Below are positions 21,275-32,039 of a stretch of 64,000 nucleotides of DNA, in pieces. Position 1 is the stretch's first letter; every line of letters begins with the position of its first letter. Origin of the DNA: Sodiomyces alkalinus F11 (Eukaryota > Ascomycota > Sordariomycetes > Glomerellales > Plectosphaerellaceae); NCBI RefSeq assembly GCF_003711515.1, contig NW_021167079.1, forward strand, positions 1,663,471 through 1,727,470. Reading direction: 5' to 3'. The notes beneath the pieces are model-generated. The model worked only from the letters and a program-made list of their open reading frames with translations. It was not told where the DNA came from and did no database searches. Made by a program: the position numbers and the translations under genes.

Positions 21275-24200
21275 ATGGCACCCTCTTTCTTTTCTGCCGC
21301 CCTCATCTCGGCCGCCCTTCTCTCTACAGCCGCCGCCACTAATACCCAGCCATACCAATTGGTAGACACCTACGACTCTTCCAACTTCATCGACAAGTTC
21401 GGCTTCTTTACGGTATGTCCTCAACCTGCTCCCCTACCTTGAGCTATCAATGCGGACTGCCGGCCTCCTAACCCCCCTCTCACAGAGTGACCACTCGTCC
21501 CCCGACTACAATGATGTCGATCCGACAAGTGGCTACGTCAGCTACAAGGGTCTTGCCGAAGCTCAGGAGCTCGGTCTTACCAAGACTGTCGGAGAAGACT
21601 TCTACCTTGGTGTCGACTCGAGATCCGTCCTCGACCCGCAGGGTATCGGTCGTGCCAGTGTCCGCCTCGAGAGTAAATCCACCTACAAGACGGGTCTCTT
21701 CGTAGGCGACTTCACTCACTTCCCGAAGCCCGCCTGTGGGACTTGGCCCGCCTTGTAAGTTCGCTCCCGTTCGAAGCCCTCTCCAGTTTCCTTGTTCGAA
21801 ATTTGCCTGCAGGACAGCAGCCATGCTATGGGGCCATAGCTAAATGTATATTGTTACCACCTAGCTGGACCTTCGGCAAGCCTTGGCCCACGGGCGGCGA
21901 GATCGACATCTACGAGGCTTGGAACCTGGACTCGGCCAACCGCTTCGTTATGCACACCGATTCCAGCATCGGCGAATGCACCATCAGCTCCGACGGGATG
22001 ACTTCCAATATGCAGACTCCCAACTGTTCGCCCACTGCTCCCGGCCAGACCCCTGGTACTGGTTGCGCCGCCTTGGACTCCGAGCCGCCCTATGCCTCCA
22101 AGAAGGGCGGCGTCTACGCCATGGAGTGGACAGACTCTCATGTCAAGATTTGGGCTTTCACCCACGACAACACCCCCTCCGACCTTCTCGAAGGCAGGCC
22201 CGACCCCACCACCTGGGGCACGCCACGCTTCTCTACCGGTGACTGCGAGGTCAGCAGCCTGTTCGACGACGCTCGGGTCATGATGAATATCAACTTCTGC
22301 GGAGTTGCCGGTCATGAGGGGCACTGGGACGAATGCGAAGCCGAGACGGGGGAGTCTTCCTGCCACGCCTTCGTCGCCCAGAATCCGACGGCCTTCAAGA
22401 AGAGCTACTTCCAGGTCCGCTCTATCAAGATTTATCAGCTCACTGAGGGCAGTGATGAGCCCCAGCCCGAGCCGATTGAACCATCCTCCGTCCCTCCACT
22501 TCCCGTGCCTTCGGGGGAACCGGAAGAGCCGGTGCCGGAGCCTGTTGACTCCCTGTCCATTTCTTCCGAGTTTCCTCTTCCCACAGAAGTGCCCGAGGAG
22601 CCCGAGGAGCCCGAGGAACCCGAAAATCCTGTCGAAGAGACGACCTCTCTCGTCAGTTTCGAGCCCGCTCCCTCCGAGACCGACGATTTCCCCATCTCGA
22701 GTAGCATCGAGGGCGGTGTCCCCCCCGCCCCGACCCCGCCTCCTAGCAGCGGCGCCGAGGGCGAGTCCCCCATCGTCACAAGTGAGCGCTTGACGACCTT
22801 GACCATTTCAGAGACCATCACGAGCACCATCACTTCTTGCCCGCCAGACGTCGGAGATGTGTGTCCTGGCAGCGGTGTGACCAGGACGACTGTCGTTGTC
22901 GTCGAGACGACCACCGTCTGTCCCGTCACCGACGTGCCGACCACCATCACTATCTCCAAGACGGTCATCGACACCATCACGTCGTGCGCCCCCGAGGTGC
23001 CCGATTGTGCTATCGGTGAACCCACGACCACCGTTGAGACTGAGATTATCGAGACAACCACGGAGATTCCGGTCACCGAGACCCCCAGGCCTTCTCCCGG
23101 AGGGCCAGAACAGCCTGAGCTGCCCGAAGAGCCTGAACAACCAGAAACCCCTCCAGAAACCCCCGAGGAGCCCGAGCAACCTTGTCAACCAGGTCAACCC
23201 GATTCACCCTGCCAACCCGAACAGCCCGAGACCCCGGAAGAGCCTGAACAGCCTGGCACGCCCTGTCAACCTGGCCAATCTGATCAGCCCTGTGAACCCG
23301 GCCAGCCGGAGGAATCCGAACAACCCGGTGGACCTGGTCAGCCTGAGCCTGAGGTGCCTGAGCCTGAGGTGCCCGAGCCCGAACAGCCCGAGCCGGAACA
23401 ACCTGGCACGCCCTGTCAACCTGGCCAACCTGACCAGCCCTGTCAACCCGGCCAGCCGGAGGAATCCGAACAACCCGGTGGGCCTGGTCAGCCTGAGCCT
23501 GAGGAGCCTGAGCCCGAACAGCCCGAGCCCGAACAGCCCGAGCCCGAACAGCCCGAGCCCGAACAACCTGGCACGCCCTGTCAACCTGGCCAACCTGACC
23601 AGCCCTGTCAACCCGGAGAGCCTGAACAACCAGAGACGCCTGTGCCTGGTGAACCTGAGCCCGAAGAGCCCGGTCAACCCTGCCAACCTGGTCAGCCTGG
23701 CGAACCTTGTCAACCCGAAGAATCTGAACAGCCAGAGACTCCCGAACAGCCCGAACAGCCTGGTCCACCCTGTCAACCAGGTCAACCTGACCAGCCCTGT
23801 CAACCTGAAGAGCCTGAACAACCCGAGACTCCTGAGCAGCCCGAGCAGCCTGAGACTCCTGAAGAGCCCGAGACTCCTGAGCAGCCCGAGACTCCCGAGA
23901 CTCCCGAAGAGCCCGAGACTCCCGAGCAGCCCGAGACTCCCGAAGAGCCCGAGACTCCCGAGCAGCCCGAGACTCCCGAAGAGCCCGAGACTCCTGAGCA
24001 GCCCGAGACTCCCGAAGAGCCCGAGACTCCTGAGCAGCCTGAGACTCCTGAAGAGCCCGAGACTCCTGAGCAGCCTGAGACTCCTGAAGAGCCCGAGACT
24101 CCTGAGCAGCCTGAGACTCCTGAAGAGCCCGAGACTCCTGAACAGCCCGAACAGCCAGAACAGCCTGAGCAGCCAGAAACTCCTGAACAACCTGAAGAGC

Positions 24201-24676
24201 CCGAACAGCCCGGCCCACCCTGCGAACCAGGTCAACCGGGTCTACCTGGCCAACCTTGTCAACCCGGTGAGCCCGAGCAGCCCGAACAGCCTGAGCAGCC
24301 CGAACAGCCTGAAGACCCTGAGCAGCCCGAACTGCCCTGCCAGCCAGGTCAACCCGGCGACCCCGGTCAACCCTGTCAGCCCGGTCTGCCTGAGGACCCC
24401 GGAGCACCTGAGCAGCCAGATGTACCAGAGCAGCCCGATCAACCCGAAGAGCCTGTCCCGGTGCCGTCCGTCTCGCCGTTCCCTCCCGTTCCCCCTCCAT
24501 CGCTGCCCAGCTTCTCGACTATTATTAACGACACACTCGTCACTGCTACCTTCACTCCCCCGGGCGCTGCGGAGCCCTCCGGGCCCGTTCTTGTCGATGC
24601 AGCTCCCCGTCTGGGTGCTAGCGGATGGACTCTACTGGCCAGCGTCGCTGCTGGAGCCGTTGCCCTCGCCATGTAA
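21275..24676 (+). CDS. GPI-anchored GH16 endo-beta-1,3(4)-glucanase with long P/E/Q repeat stalk
   Basis: Exons 21275-21412, 21486-21754 and 21865-24676 give 1072 residues. An N-terminal signal peptide (ALISAALLSTAAA) leads into a GH16 domain of about 320 residues with the catalytic GGEIDIYEAW motif (nucleophile near E148, acid/base near E153). GH16 enzymes of this type cut or remodel beta-1,3/1,4-glucans in the wall. A Ser/Thr-rich Cys-containing segment (about 440-540) follows, then about 450 residues of Pro/Glu/Gln repeats: PETPEEPETPEQ units plus PCQPGQPDQP modules carrying paired Cys. The end, GWTLLASVAAGAVALAM after a small-residue omega-like site, fits GPI attachment. The stalk probably projects the enzyme through the wall (inference). 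Repeat number is likely to vary between strains. Confidence 0.9.
23840..24140 (+). repeat. Coding 36-bp tandem repeat
   Basis: About eight to nine near-identical units encoding PETPEEPETPEQ. Units differ mainly by synonymous C/T changes (cccgag versus cctgag), as expected after expansion by slippage or unequal exchange. Confidence 0.85.
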
Positions 24677-25345
24677 AACAGGAGACGTAAGCGCGTATTC
24701 TTAAGAATTATACAGATTGGGATCTATGAAATTGTAATGATAGAGAGGACTGGATCTTCATGGAGGCATAGAAAGGCCATGGCACACACATATATTTTGT
24801 ATAATACCCCAGAACTCTAGCGAGGGGACACAGCGTCAGTCATTCAATTTATTTTCTTTGAGTTTCCATGTTCTATTCACCTACGACGTTTTTTCTGGAA
24901 CAATGATATTACAGTACTACTTGGGTCAGTGAGAGGCCAGTAACGGCCAAACCCGAGGTATTAGTATAGTCGGGACATTCATGCTGAAAAAGGGGCTCTG
25001 AAGCTCATCTTATGGTTTACTGATCAAGTGCGCATGAGAGATAATCATTTCAGGGTAGATATCTATGTCGTATACCATGATGATGCTATAATAACTATGA
25101 GTACCGCTGCGTATTAATGCAGAAGTAGAACGAGAACGTGACCACACGACTCTTATGTGGGAGAAGGAAACATTCCATGTATACGGTATACCCATCTTCG
25201 TTCGTGCATATTAGGCTGAGGGCTTGAATGAGATTCATCTTCTAGGGTGGAGTGGGAAGTGAGAGGATACGAATGATGTATCCATACTCGCAGATGTTAC
25301 GACCATTGTCCCATTGCTCCATTGTTTCAGTGCGAGAAGCGGAAA
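24677..25345. other. 3' intergenic region
   Basis: AT-richer sequence between the GH16 stop and the transporter relic. Presumed GH16 3' UTR; nothing else recognised. Confidence 0.5.
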
Positions 25346-26044
25346 TCAAGCCTCTTGTTCCCCTCGTCCGTCGTGGTAGCATTGAAGGTACTTGAGCCTC
25401 TCGTCCTCGGTCATGGCGTCCCATTTGCGATCCCGCGAGTGGTTCCGCGCAACGTAGTAGGCTTTGACGAGGACATAGAGTGCTATGTCGCCAATGGCGA
25501 TGGCGAGGAGGTATCTGTTGCCCCGGCGGTAAAGGGGTGCTGTCGTCTAAGTTTGGTGACATTCCACAAGTAAAGTGCGCACGTTTATTACCCCCTGTAC
25601 CCCCAAGGTTTGGACGGAGAAAACGGGGGTTGCGTCCAATGTTTAACTTACCCTGGCGGTAGATGTTGGAGGATATGATGCCGCTGGCTTGGACGAACAT
25701 GTTATAGCATGCTGCCGAAACGGTGCGGGAGCGGACTGTGTTTGAATTACGCGAGTTCCAGCCGACTTGAATGGGATGGGCTACAAACCGGGAGAGGTTG
25801 GGAAAGGATGGCACGTCAGCTGGGTTCTGAGGGGCCAAAAGGGAATCTTGAAAGGGCACGGTGTAGGGACTTACGATTGGGATACATGAGTAGTGATATC
25901 TTACCGTTCTGTAAACCAACCTTTTTTGCCTCGGAACCAGCTAGCTGTCTGGCATGGCCCAGGCGGCATCAGCAGGAACCCGAATACGCCGGCGGTGAGA
26001 GTGATAATGAAGAATGACGTGACAACGCCCCTGACACCGGTGCT
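25346..26044 (-). pseudogene. Internally deleted MFS transporter relic (Dal5/allantoate type)
   Basis: Three minus-strand segments match Dal5-family anion:cation symporters. Segment 26044-25905 covers helix 6 and its loop (FGFLLMPPGP...[12 protein letters not shown]). Segment 25780-25652 covers the helix 10-11 region ([37 protein letters not shown]). Segment 25539-25346 covers the last helix and tail ([20 protein letters not shown], ending [15 protein letters not shown]). Roughly 200 residues normally between the first two (helices 7-10) are absent, replaced by 124 bp of intron-like sequence with two donor-like gtaag sites, and the first five helices are not seen upstream. The reading phase between the first two segments does not match. 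The splice sites left inside the relic still look normal, so it is a deletion product and not a RIP product. Confidence 0.75.
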
Positions 26045-26917
26045 CTGCGCGTCAACCGGTAATCAGCCTTCCAAGCAGGCAAGAGACTAGACACGAGGAT
26101 CGAATGGCCGAGACGCTGAATCCTATCAGGTCCTTTAGCATGAATTCTACAAAGTCATTTCACAGTTGCTAACACGCAGCATGGTCAGGTCATGGGCTAG
26201 AGCAGACATACACAAGGACAACCCAACCCCTGGCGTATCTTGACAGTGTTGTCACATGCTCGTCGTCATTGACGATGCGTCTGACGCGAGACAGATAGGG
26301 CATGAGGCAACCATTGCTGTAATCCCAAGAAAAGAGGGACAGACGAGCTCCGTGAAAGCGAACCGTCATAGGGCGGGTGAACTGATATCTGGTAGCGGCG
26401 TGCCATGTCATTTGAATGTTGTCATTCTTTCTTTGGATGATATCGCCCCGCAGATGTGTGTGATTATGTCCGGGCACCGCGGCAGTAAGAGTGTGGCATG
26501 TAGAGGATGACACCATTCAGCCCAGAAGTACGCAATCCGGGGTGTTGAGACCATCGAACGGCAATCACGAAATCGAGTCGCACATTGCCGCCACCCTCGC
26601 GGCAGCTCATTCGGGGAACTTCGACCAAAGGAAATACGAAAATAGCATCCCAAGGCGGGGTAAGCCCGTAATAATGTGATGCGGAAGCGTTTCGGTCGGC
26701 GCATGGGCGATACTGCGCCCAAATATCGGAGGGGTCTGGTGAATCGTGATTTACTCTCTCGGAGTAGTTCGACTGTTCGACTCCTCTGGACAACCTCGTT
26801 ATAAAACGAGACGGACAGCTCGATATTGCAGAATAGTTGCGCCTTGCATCAGTAGTTTGAGAAATATCCCTTAGAACAACAACTGCCACCCACGAAAATT
26901 CAGGGTATCACATCACA
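26045..26917. other. Intergenic, relic to TauD-like gene
   Basis: No recognisable remnant of the missing transporter N-terminus on either strand. The right part is the promoter of the dioxygenase gene. Confidence 0.5.
26800..26806 (+). promoter_or_regulatory. TATA-like box of the TauD-type gene
   Basis: tataaaa about 110 bp before the start codon, set inside the inverted repeat ctcgtt-ataa-aacgag. Confidence 0.5.
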
Positions 26918-28324
26918 ATGGCCCCCTCAGCAATCGACGGCGACGTCCCGATCCAGACGAAGAATAGGAGCGTTCGCCGAGAACCTCTGAAGCTCTCCGG
27001 GGTGCTGGATAGCTATGAGCACTTTGATGTGACGCCCGCCATCGGGCGCGAGTTTCCAAAGGCCAACCTCGTGGAATGGCTCGAGGCACCCAACTCGGAC
27101 GAACTCATCCGCGACTTGGCTATTACCAGTGAGGAAACCTCCATGGAGGAGGATGGTCCATGGGCCAGCTCGCAGTGGGAAAGCCAGAGCTAACCAGAGC
27201 CCACACAATAGTCGCACAAAGAGGCGTGGTTTTCTTCCGGGCGCAGAACGATCTTACCAACGAGCTGCAGAAGAAGCTCATCCTCCGACTCGGCGAACTG
27301 ACAGGCCGCCCCGAGACGTCGGGCCTGCATATCCACCCCATTCTCAACTCGGAGCGGGAGCTGGGGGGCAACGACCCGGAGATTAGCACCATCAGCTCGG
27401 TGCAGCATAAGAAGCTCTACCGCAAGCCCGGGGTAGGCGGGCCCAGCCCCAAGAAGCAGTCGACGGCGCAGTGGCACAGCGACATTGCGTTCGAGCCGGT
27501 GCCGGCAGATTTCTCGTCGCTGCGGTTGACGCAGCTGCCCAGGACGGGTGGCGGTACGTCCTCCATCGTCTCTTGCCTTTTTTTTTTTTTTTGCCGGACC
27601 TGACGGTTCGATGCTGACTGAACTGGCATCGAACAGACACGCTATGGGCTTCCGGATACGAAATCTACGACCGCATCAGCGAGCCGTACCAAAAGTTCCT
27701 CGCGAGCCTGACGGCGACGTTCGAGCAGGCGGCGTTCCGTCAGGTGGCGGAACGGGCCGGCTTCGAGCTCCACGAAGGGCCCCGCGGCGCGCCAGAGAAC
27801 GTGGGCCGCGAGCTCAAGGCGGTCCACCCGGTCATCCGGACCAACCCCATCACGGGGTGGAAGAGCGTTTTCCCCGTGGGAGGCCACGTCAAGCACATCA
27901 ACGGGGTGACGGCGGAGGAGAGCAAGCACCTGCTCGACTGGTTCCTGGACCTTGTGTACAAGGGTCACGACCTGCAGGTGCGGTTGAAGTGGCAGAACGA
28001 GAACGATATTGGTGAGTGCCGCAGCGCCGCTCCACTTCGACTTTTCTCTTATTTTCTCTCATCTTCCCCATTTTCCTCTCTTCGGCTTTTTGGTCCAGGA
28101 TGGCTATGTCGTTGGTCTGTTGCTGACTTGTTGGGGCAACATGAAAAGCCATCTGGGATAACCGGAGCGTGTTCCATACCGCAACGTTCGATTATGACGA
28201 GGAGGGTGAGCGGTTTGGTAACCGGGCAGTAGGACTCGGGGAGGTTCCGTATTTCGATCCACTCAGCATTTCCCGGTGGTCGGCGCTGTCCTCGTCGCAT
28301 GGTGCCGCGCCGGAGCTGGGCTGA
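26918..28324 (+). CDS. TauD/TfdA-type Fe(II)/2-oxoglutarate dioxygenase
   Basis: Exons 26918-27128, 27212-27553, 27637-28011 and 28149-28324 give 367 residues, a usual length for fungal members. Members hydroxylate substrates such as taurine, other sulfonates or aryloxy acids, with decarboxylation of 2-oxoglutarate. The iron ligands are visible: QWHSDIAFEP (H159, D161) and NRSVFHTATFDY (H319), with Arg residues near 331 and 335 for 2-oxoglutarate. GVVFFRAQNDL and NPITGWKSVFPVGGHVKHI are family landmarks. Each intron junction restores frame and consensus; the second intron contains a 14-T run. No targeting signal is visible, so probably cytosolic. The substrate cannot be told from sequence; sulfonate scavenging is one option, as a ComA homologue lies 11 kb away, but they are not adjacent. 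Confidence 0.9.
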
Positions 28325-28607
28325 TGGGAATGAGAAGATGAGGATGATGAATGATGTCTCCGTAGGAGTAGGTAAAGGAGCTACGTACTACCTAAGAGTG
28401 AAAAGGATCAAGTACGCTGTACACACTACCTTACATAATCACAGGCGGTTAGCGTGTGCTTAGCCGCTAATAATCCGTGCAACGTAGGGGACTCGGTACA
28501 GCCCCACAGAGAGGCGTGCACAGCCCTACACCTGTACGTTGTACAGTAGGGCCAAGTCCAGGACTAGGAATCTAAGCGACGTCGAGAGGGCTTAGTGATC
28601 ATCCGAG

Positions 28608-28698
28608 GGGCGTATAGCTCAGGGGTAGAGCGCCCGCTTCGCATTACCTGCCGACTGTAATTTGCGGGAGGTCTTGGGTTCAATTCCCAATTCGTCCA
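28608..28698 (+). tRNA. tRNA-Ala(CGC) with 19-nt intron
   Basis: Cloverleaf: acceptor GGGCGTA/TTCGTCC, D-arm GCTC-AGGGGTA-GAGC, anticodon stem CCCGC/GCGGG around loop TTCGCAT, and T-arm TTGGG-TTCAATT-CCCAA. The anticodon CGC reads GCG alanine codons. An intron at 28644-28662 lies one base 3' of the anticodon, the canonical place. The mature length is 72 nt before CCA with discriminator A. A T-T mismatch is seen at pair 6-67. Confidence 0.9.
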
Positions 28699-28701
28699 TT
28701 C

Positions 28702-28707
28702 TTTTTT
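28702..28707 (+). terminator. RNA polymerase III terminator of the tRNA
   Basis: Run of six T starting four bases after the tRNA end, with a second T5 run at 28711. Confidence 0.8.
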
Positions 28708-29572
28708 GCCTTTTTGCCTTTTGCTTTCACCGTTTGTTAGATTTCTTTAGTCCTGGTCCGGTGTCCGTCCAGCTCGAAGAACCTTGATCCATGGAATATT
28801 TTGTAGAAAAACAAAATGGAAAATAAAAGGCAGTTCACAAACCGTCTTCAACCCAACTCCAACATCTCGCCTGCTTTCTCATCTCATCCCCTGCGCATAT
28901 CTCGCGCCTCGGCTCATATCACCTTGGCGACAGGGATTGCCGTATGCTAAAATAGCTTAGCTACTCCCTTGTCCTGCGGCCAGCATAGCGAACAGGGGAG
29001 GCAAGGCACCAGTGCGGCTGTCCAGGCCTATGGCTCAGGTGAATGGACGAGACGAAGCCGATCAGCCAATGGTTCAATCAGTGGCGGTGTACCCGGCTAT
29101 GTGGGTGGTCTGGTGGTTATTGAAGTCGTTGCCACAGCCCTACGGAGTTCATGTCTACATATGCACCCGGATCAAAAGGACCGAAACACTTTAAAGGATC
29201 ACATAGTGTAGAACGCTTCTTTCTTTGGACACCCTGGCTGCTGACTGTAGGTACCTGACTCAGCCTCTCGGTATCAGTACTCACACTGCTGACCGCCATC
29301 TAACAGGTAAGGTACCTTACCTTATCCAGTCACGCCCTCATCCTTTGTTCTTACACTGCCCTCTTGGATCTTCAAATCCCGGCATGTCACTGGAACTAAA
29401 CCCGTTGCACCACCATATGAAGCCAGTATAAATAAAAGTCCTCTTGTTCCTCTCCTCTGTCTCAGATGAGTCGGTCACACCGTCACTAACCTCGAGTCCT
29501 CGACCATCTTGAGGGACACCCAGACCTCGATATCCTCTCCCGAGTCCCCGCGAGTCCGCGACCCAGCCCACA
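28708..29572. other. Intergenic, tRNA to LOR-like gene
   Basis: Contains the palindromic cluster ggtaaggtaccttaccttat near 29306-29325. No coding region supported. Confidence 0.5.
29427..29434 (+). promoter_or_regulatory. TATA-like box of the LOR-like gene
   Basis: tataaata about 140 bp upstream of the start codon. Confidence 0.5.
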
Positions 29573-30314
29573 ATGCAGTCCAGTCACCAACACGATCTTG
29601 GGTACGCCTTCTCGCAAGCCATTGCGACGGTGAAGATGAACCCGATGCCCGAACCCATCGGTGTCTTCGACCGGTACATCGCGAAACAAACCGAGACCAT
29701 TATCCTCAAGGAGAAGGTCCTCTCCCTCAGCGGCGACAGCTTCGACATCAAGCTCGCCTCCGGGAACCCCTTAATCCGCGTCGACGGCAATGTCCTCTCC
29801 CTGCGCGGCAGGAAAAAGGTCTTCGACATGTCTGGCCGTTACCTGTTCGACATATACAAGGAGCACCTGCATCTTCTACACACGACCTACGTTGTCGAGG
29901 ATGTGGAAAAGAAAGTGAAGATTATGCAAGTCAGGAATGCGTTCAAATGTACGTTGGTCTGAAAGCGTCATGTTCGCTGTTCGTAGAGGAGCGGGTCCGC
30001 TATGTAGAGATACATATCATGCTGACTTGCGACCTTACCTAGTCTTTGGGTCCAAGGCCAACGCAACTTTCACCTCCACCGGCACAGGAAAGCCTCAATC
30101 CCTCGTCATGGGGGGCAACTGGTTTGACACCAGTGCCGACATCGTGGACGAGTCATCCGGTGCCGTCGTCGCTCGGATCGACCGGAAACTGCTCAACGCC
30201 CGCGAGTGGCTGGGCGGCCAGCAAACGTATGCCCTTGTCGTGGCACCGGGGGTCGACATGGCTCTTATGTGCGCCTTGTGCATCTGCCTGGACGAGAAGA
30301 ATAATGACAGTTGA
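29573..30314 (+). CDS. LURP-one-related / Tubby C-like protein
   Basis: Exons 29573-29948 and 30043-30314 give 215 residues. The layout matches the LOR (DUF567) family, a Tubby C-terminal-like beta-barrel: IGVFDRYIAKQTETIILKEK, then FDIKLASGNPLIRVDG, LRGRKKVFDMSGRYLFDIYK, ESSGAVVARIDRKLLNAREW and YALVVAPGVDMALMCALCIC forming the central hydrophobic helix. Relatives in plants are linked to defence and are structurally close to phospholipid scramblases; the biochemical activity in fungi is unknown. No signal peptide. The intron junction is in phase and rebuilds the conserved FGSKANATFTS segment. Confidence 0.8.
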
Positions 30315-30496
30315 TGAGTACGGCGCAACGGGAGGTTTGATTTGTGGGCTTTGTCTTTGTTCATTGCAGGACATGGAGTTTTTCCCTTTTTTTTTTCTTT
30401 TTCAAATTTGGCATTGACATGATATCCTAGATTTGTTATGCCATGTACTACTTGATCTCTCTACCACACACATGCTACCTCATAAACTCGACTTAA

Positions 30497-32039
30497 CTAG
30501 ATGGTGTTCTTGGAACCATGCTCCCCGCCGCAAGAGTGGCCATGCTCCGCCTCCTCAGCAATGGCAGCCCAGCGCTCAAACTCGCGACGGACGGACGCAA
30601 AGTCCCGCTTGGCAGGCGTCGTCCTGGACCGGGGCGGGACGCCGCTCAGGTCGTTGGCGAAGATGGCAGCGGCGCGCGCGGCGGCCTTGACGTTCGCCGT
30701 GTAGGCGTCCCAGTTGATGTTGTCGATGCCGTCGCACGCGAGGTGGTAGCACGGGTCGAACGGCGGGGTGCCGGTGTGGAGGCCGGACGAGGGGACGCCG
30801 ATGTTGATGAACCCGACGTAGTCCGAGCCGGTGCCGAAGGGGGCGAGCTGGGCCGGGTAGCCCTCCTCGAGGAGGTACTCCTGCAGCAGGGCCGCGCCGT
30901 ACGCGTCGCCCGGGTTGCGGCCCTGGTAGACGTCGAACTTGGGGCTGATGGAGCCGATCATGTCGTAGTTGAAGTAGAAGCGGATCTTGTCGGCCTCCTC
31001 CTCGGGCAGGGTCGAGGTGTAGTACAGCGAGCCGATGAGGCCGGACTCCTCGGCGCCCCACCAGATGAAGCGGACCTTGTTCTTGAACCCCGTGTACTTC
31101 TTGAACGAGCCCATGATCTCCAGCAGCGCGCCCGACCCGGAGCCGTCGTCGTTCACGCCCGGGCCGGCCTGGACCGAGTCCAGGTGGGCGCCGAGGACGA
31201 TGACGTTGTCGGGGTCGCCTTCCTTGGTCTCGGAGATGATGTTCCACGTCTCGCGGTCCTCGAAGACGGCGTCGACATAGAGCTTGACAACGAGCTCCTC
31301 GCCGCCCCGCAGACGGGCAGACCAGGCCGTGCCGACCTCGAGGGGGATGGTGCCCACGGGCGGCAGCAGGCCGATGTTCTCGCGGCCCAGGGTGGCGGCG
31401 GTGATGGCGTTACCGGGGGAGTTGTTGTAGAGGATGACGCCGAGGGCGCCGTGGGCGCTGGCGAGCTTCAGCTTGTCGGAGATGGCGCACGCGCCCCGCT
31501 TGACGAGGGCGAGGCGGCCGGTGGCGTCAATGCCCTCCCACTGGTCCTCGAAGCAGGCGGAGCCGCGCGCGTCGTCGACGGGCGTGTCGATCAGCGGCGC
31601 GGTGATGCCCTCGGCCGGCGTGGCCGGGTTGTAGGTCAGAGCGATGACGACGACGTCCTCTCCCTCGGGCCCGGTGACGGAGATGTCGTTGATCCGGGTG
31701 AAGGTGTGGTTGAAGTACTGCTTCCACGTGTCCATGGTCGTGTGGAACCGGGTCTGGGCACGCTCCAGCACGTAGTCGGACGAGGCCTCGTAGCCGGGAA
31801 GGCCAAAGGCACGGTTGCCGCCATTGTCGCGGGCGATTTTGTTGAAATTCCAGAGGTTGCGTTGGAGTCTGTAGAGGGTCAGTTATCAGTTACTCGGTTC
31901 CAAGACGAAGCGGTCAGAGGAGAAGAGATGCATACTCTTGTGTCTTGATGTCCTCAACGGCCTTCTCAGGCGTCAGCGGATTTCTGGCAAAGGCGCCCAG
32001 GGCCCATAGGCCGGCGGCAAGTGACGAGGTTGTCTTCAT
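30497..32039 (-). CDS. Secreted M28 aminopeptidase with PA domain
   Basis: Exons 32039-31936 and 31868-30497 give 491 residues. Signal peptide MKTTSSLAAGLWALGAFA, then a PA domain (about 110-220; KRGACAISDKLKLASAHGA, VILYNN), then the M28 catalytic domain. Zinc ligands are all visible: LGAHLDSV (H263), VNDDGSGSG (D275), WGAEESGL (E308/E309), NYDMIGS (D337) and CYHLACD (H410). Fungal M28A enzymes release N-terminal residues from peptides outside the cell or in the vacuole. The C-terminus ends in a charged His/Gly-rich tail. The gene is GC-rich with strong C/G third-position bias, which creates long open frames on the opposite strand. Its stop is about 180 bp from that of the LOR-like gene, convergent. 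Confidence 0.93.

Noticed and set aside
23073..24500. 475-codon open frame on the minus strand
   Set aside because: Antisense shadow of the GH16 Pro/Glu repeat; periodic low-complexity DNA keeps all frames open. The plus-strand frame continues from a GH16 domain and ends in a GPI signal.
30518..31948. 476-codon open frame on the plus strand
   Set aside because: Shadow of the M28 aminopeptidase, whose zinc ligands are all on the minus strand. GC-biased third positions create the open antisense frame.
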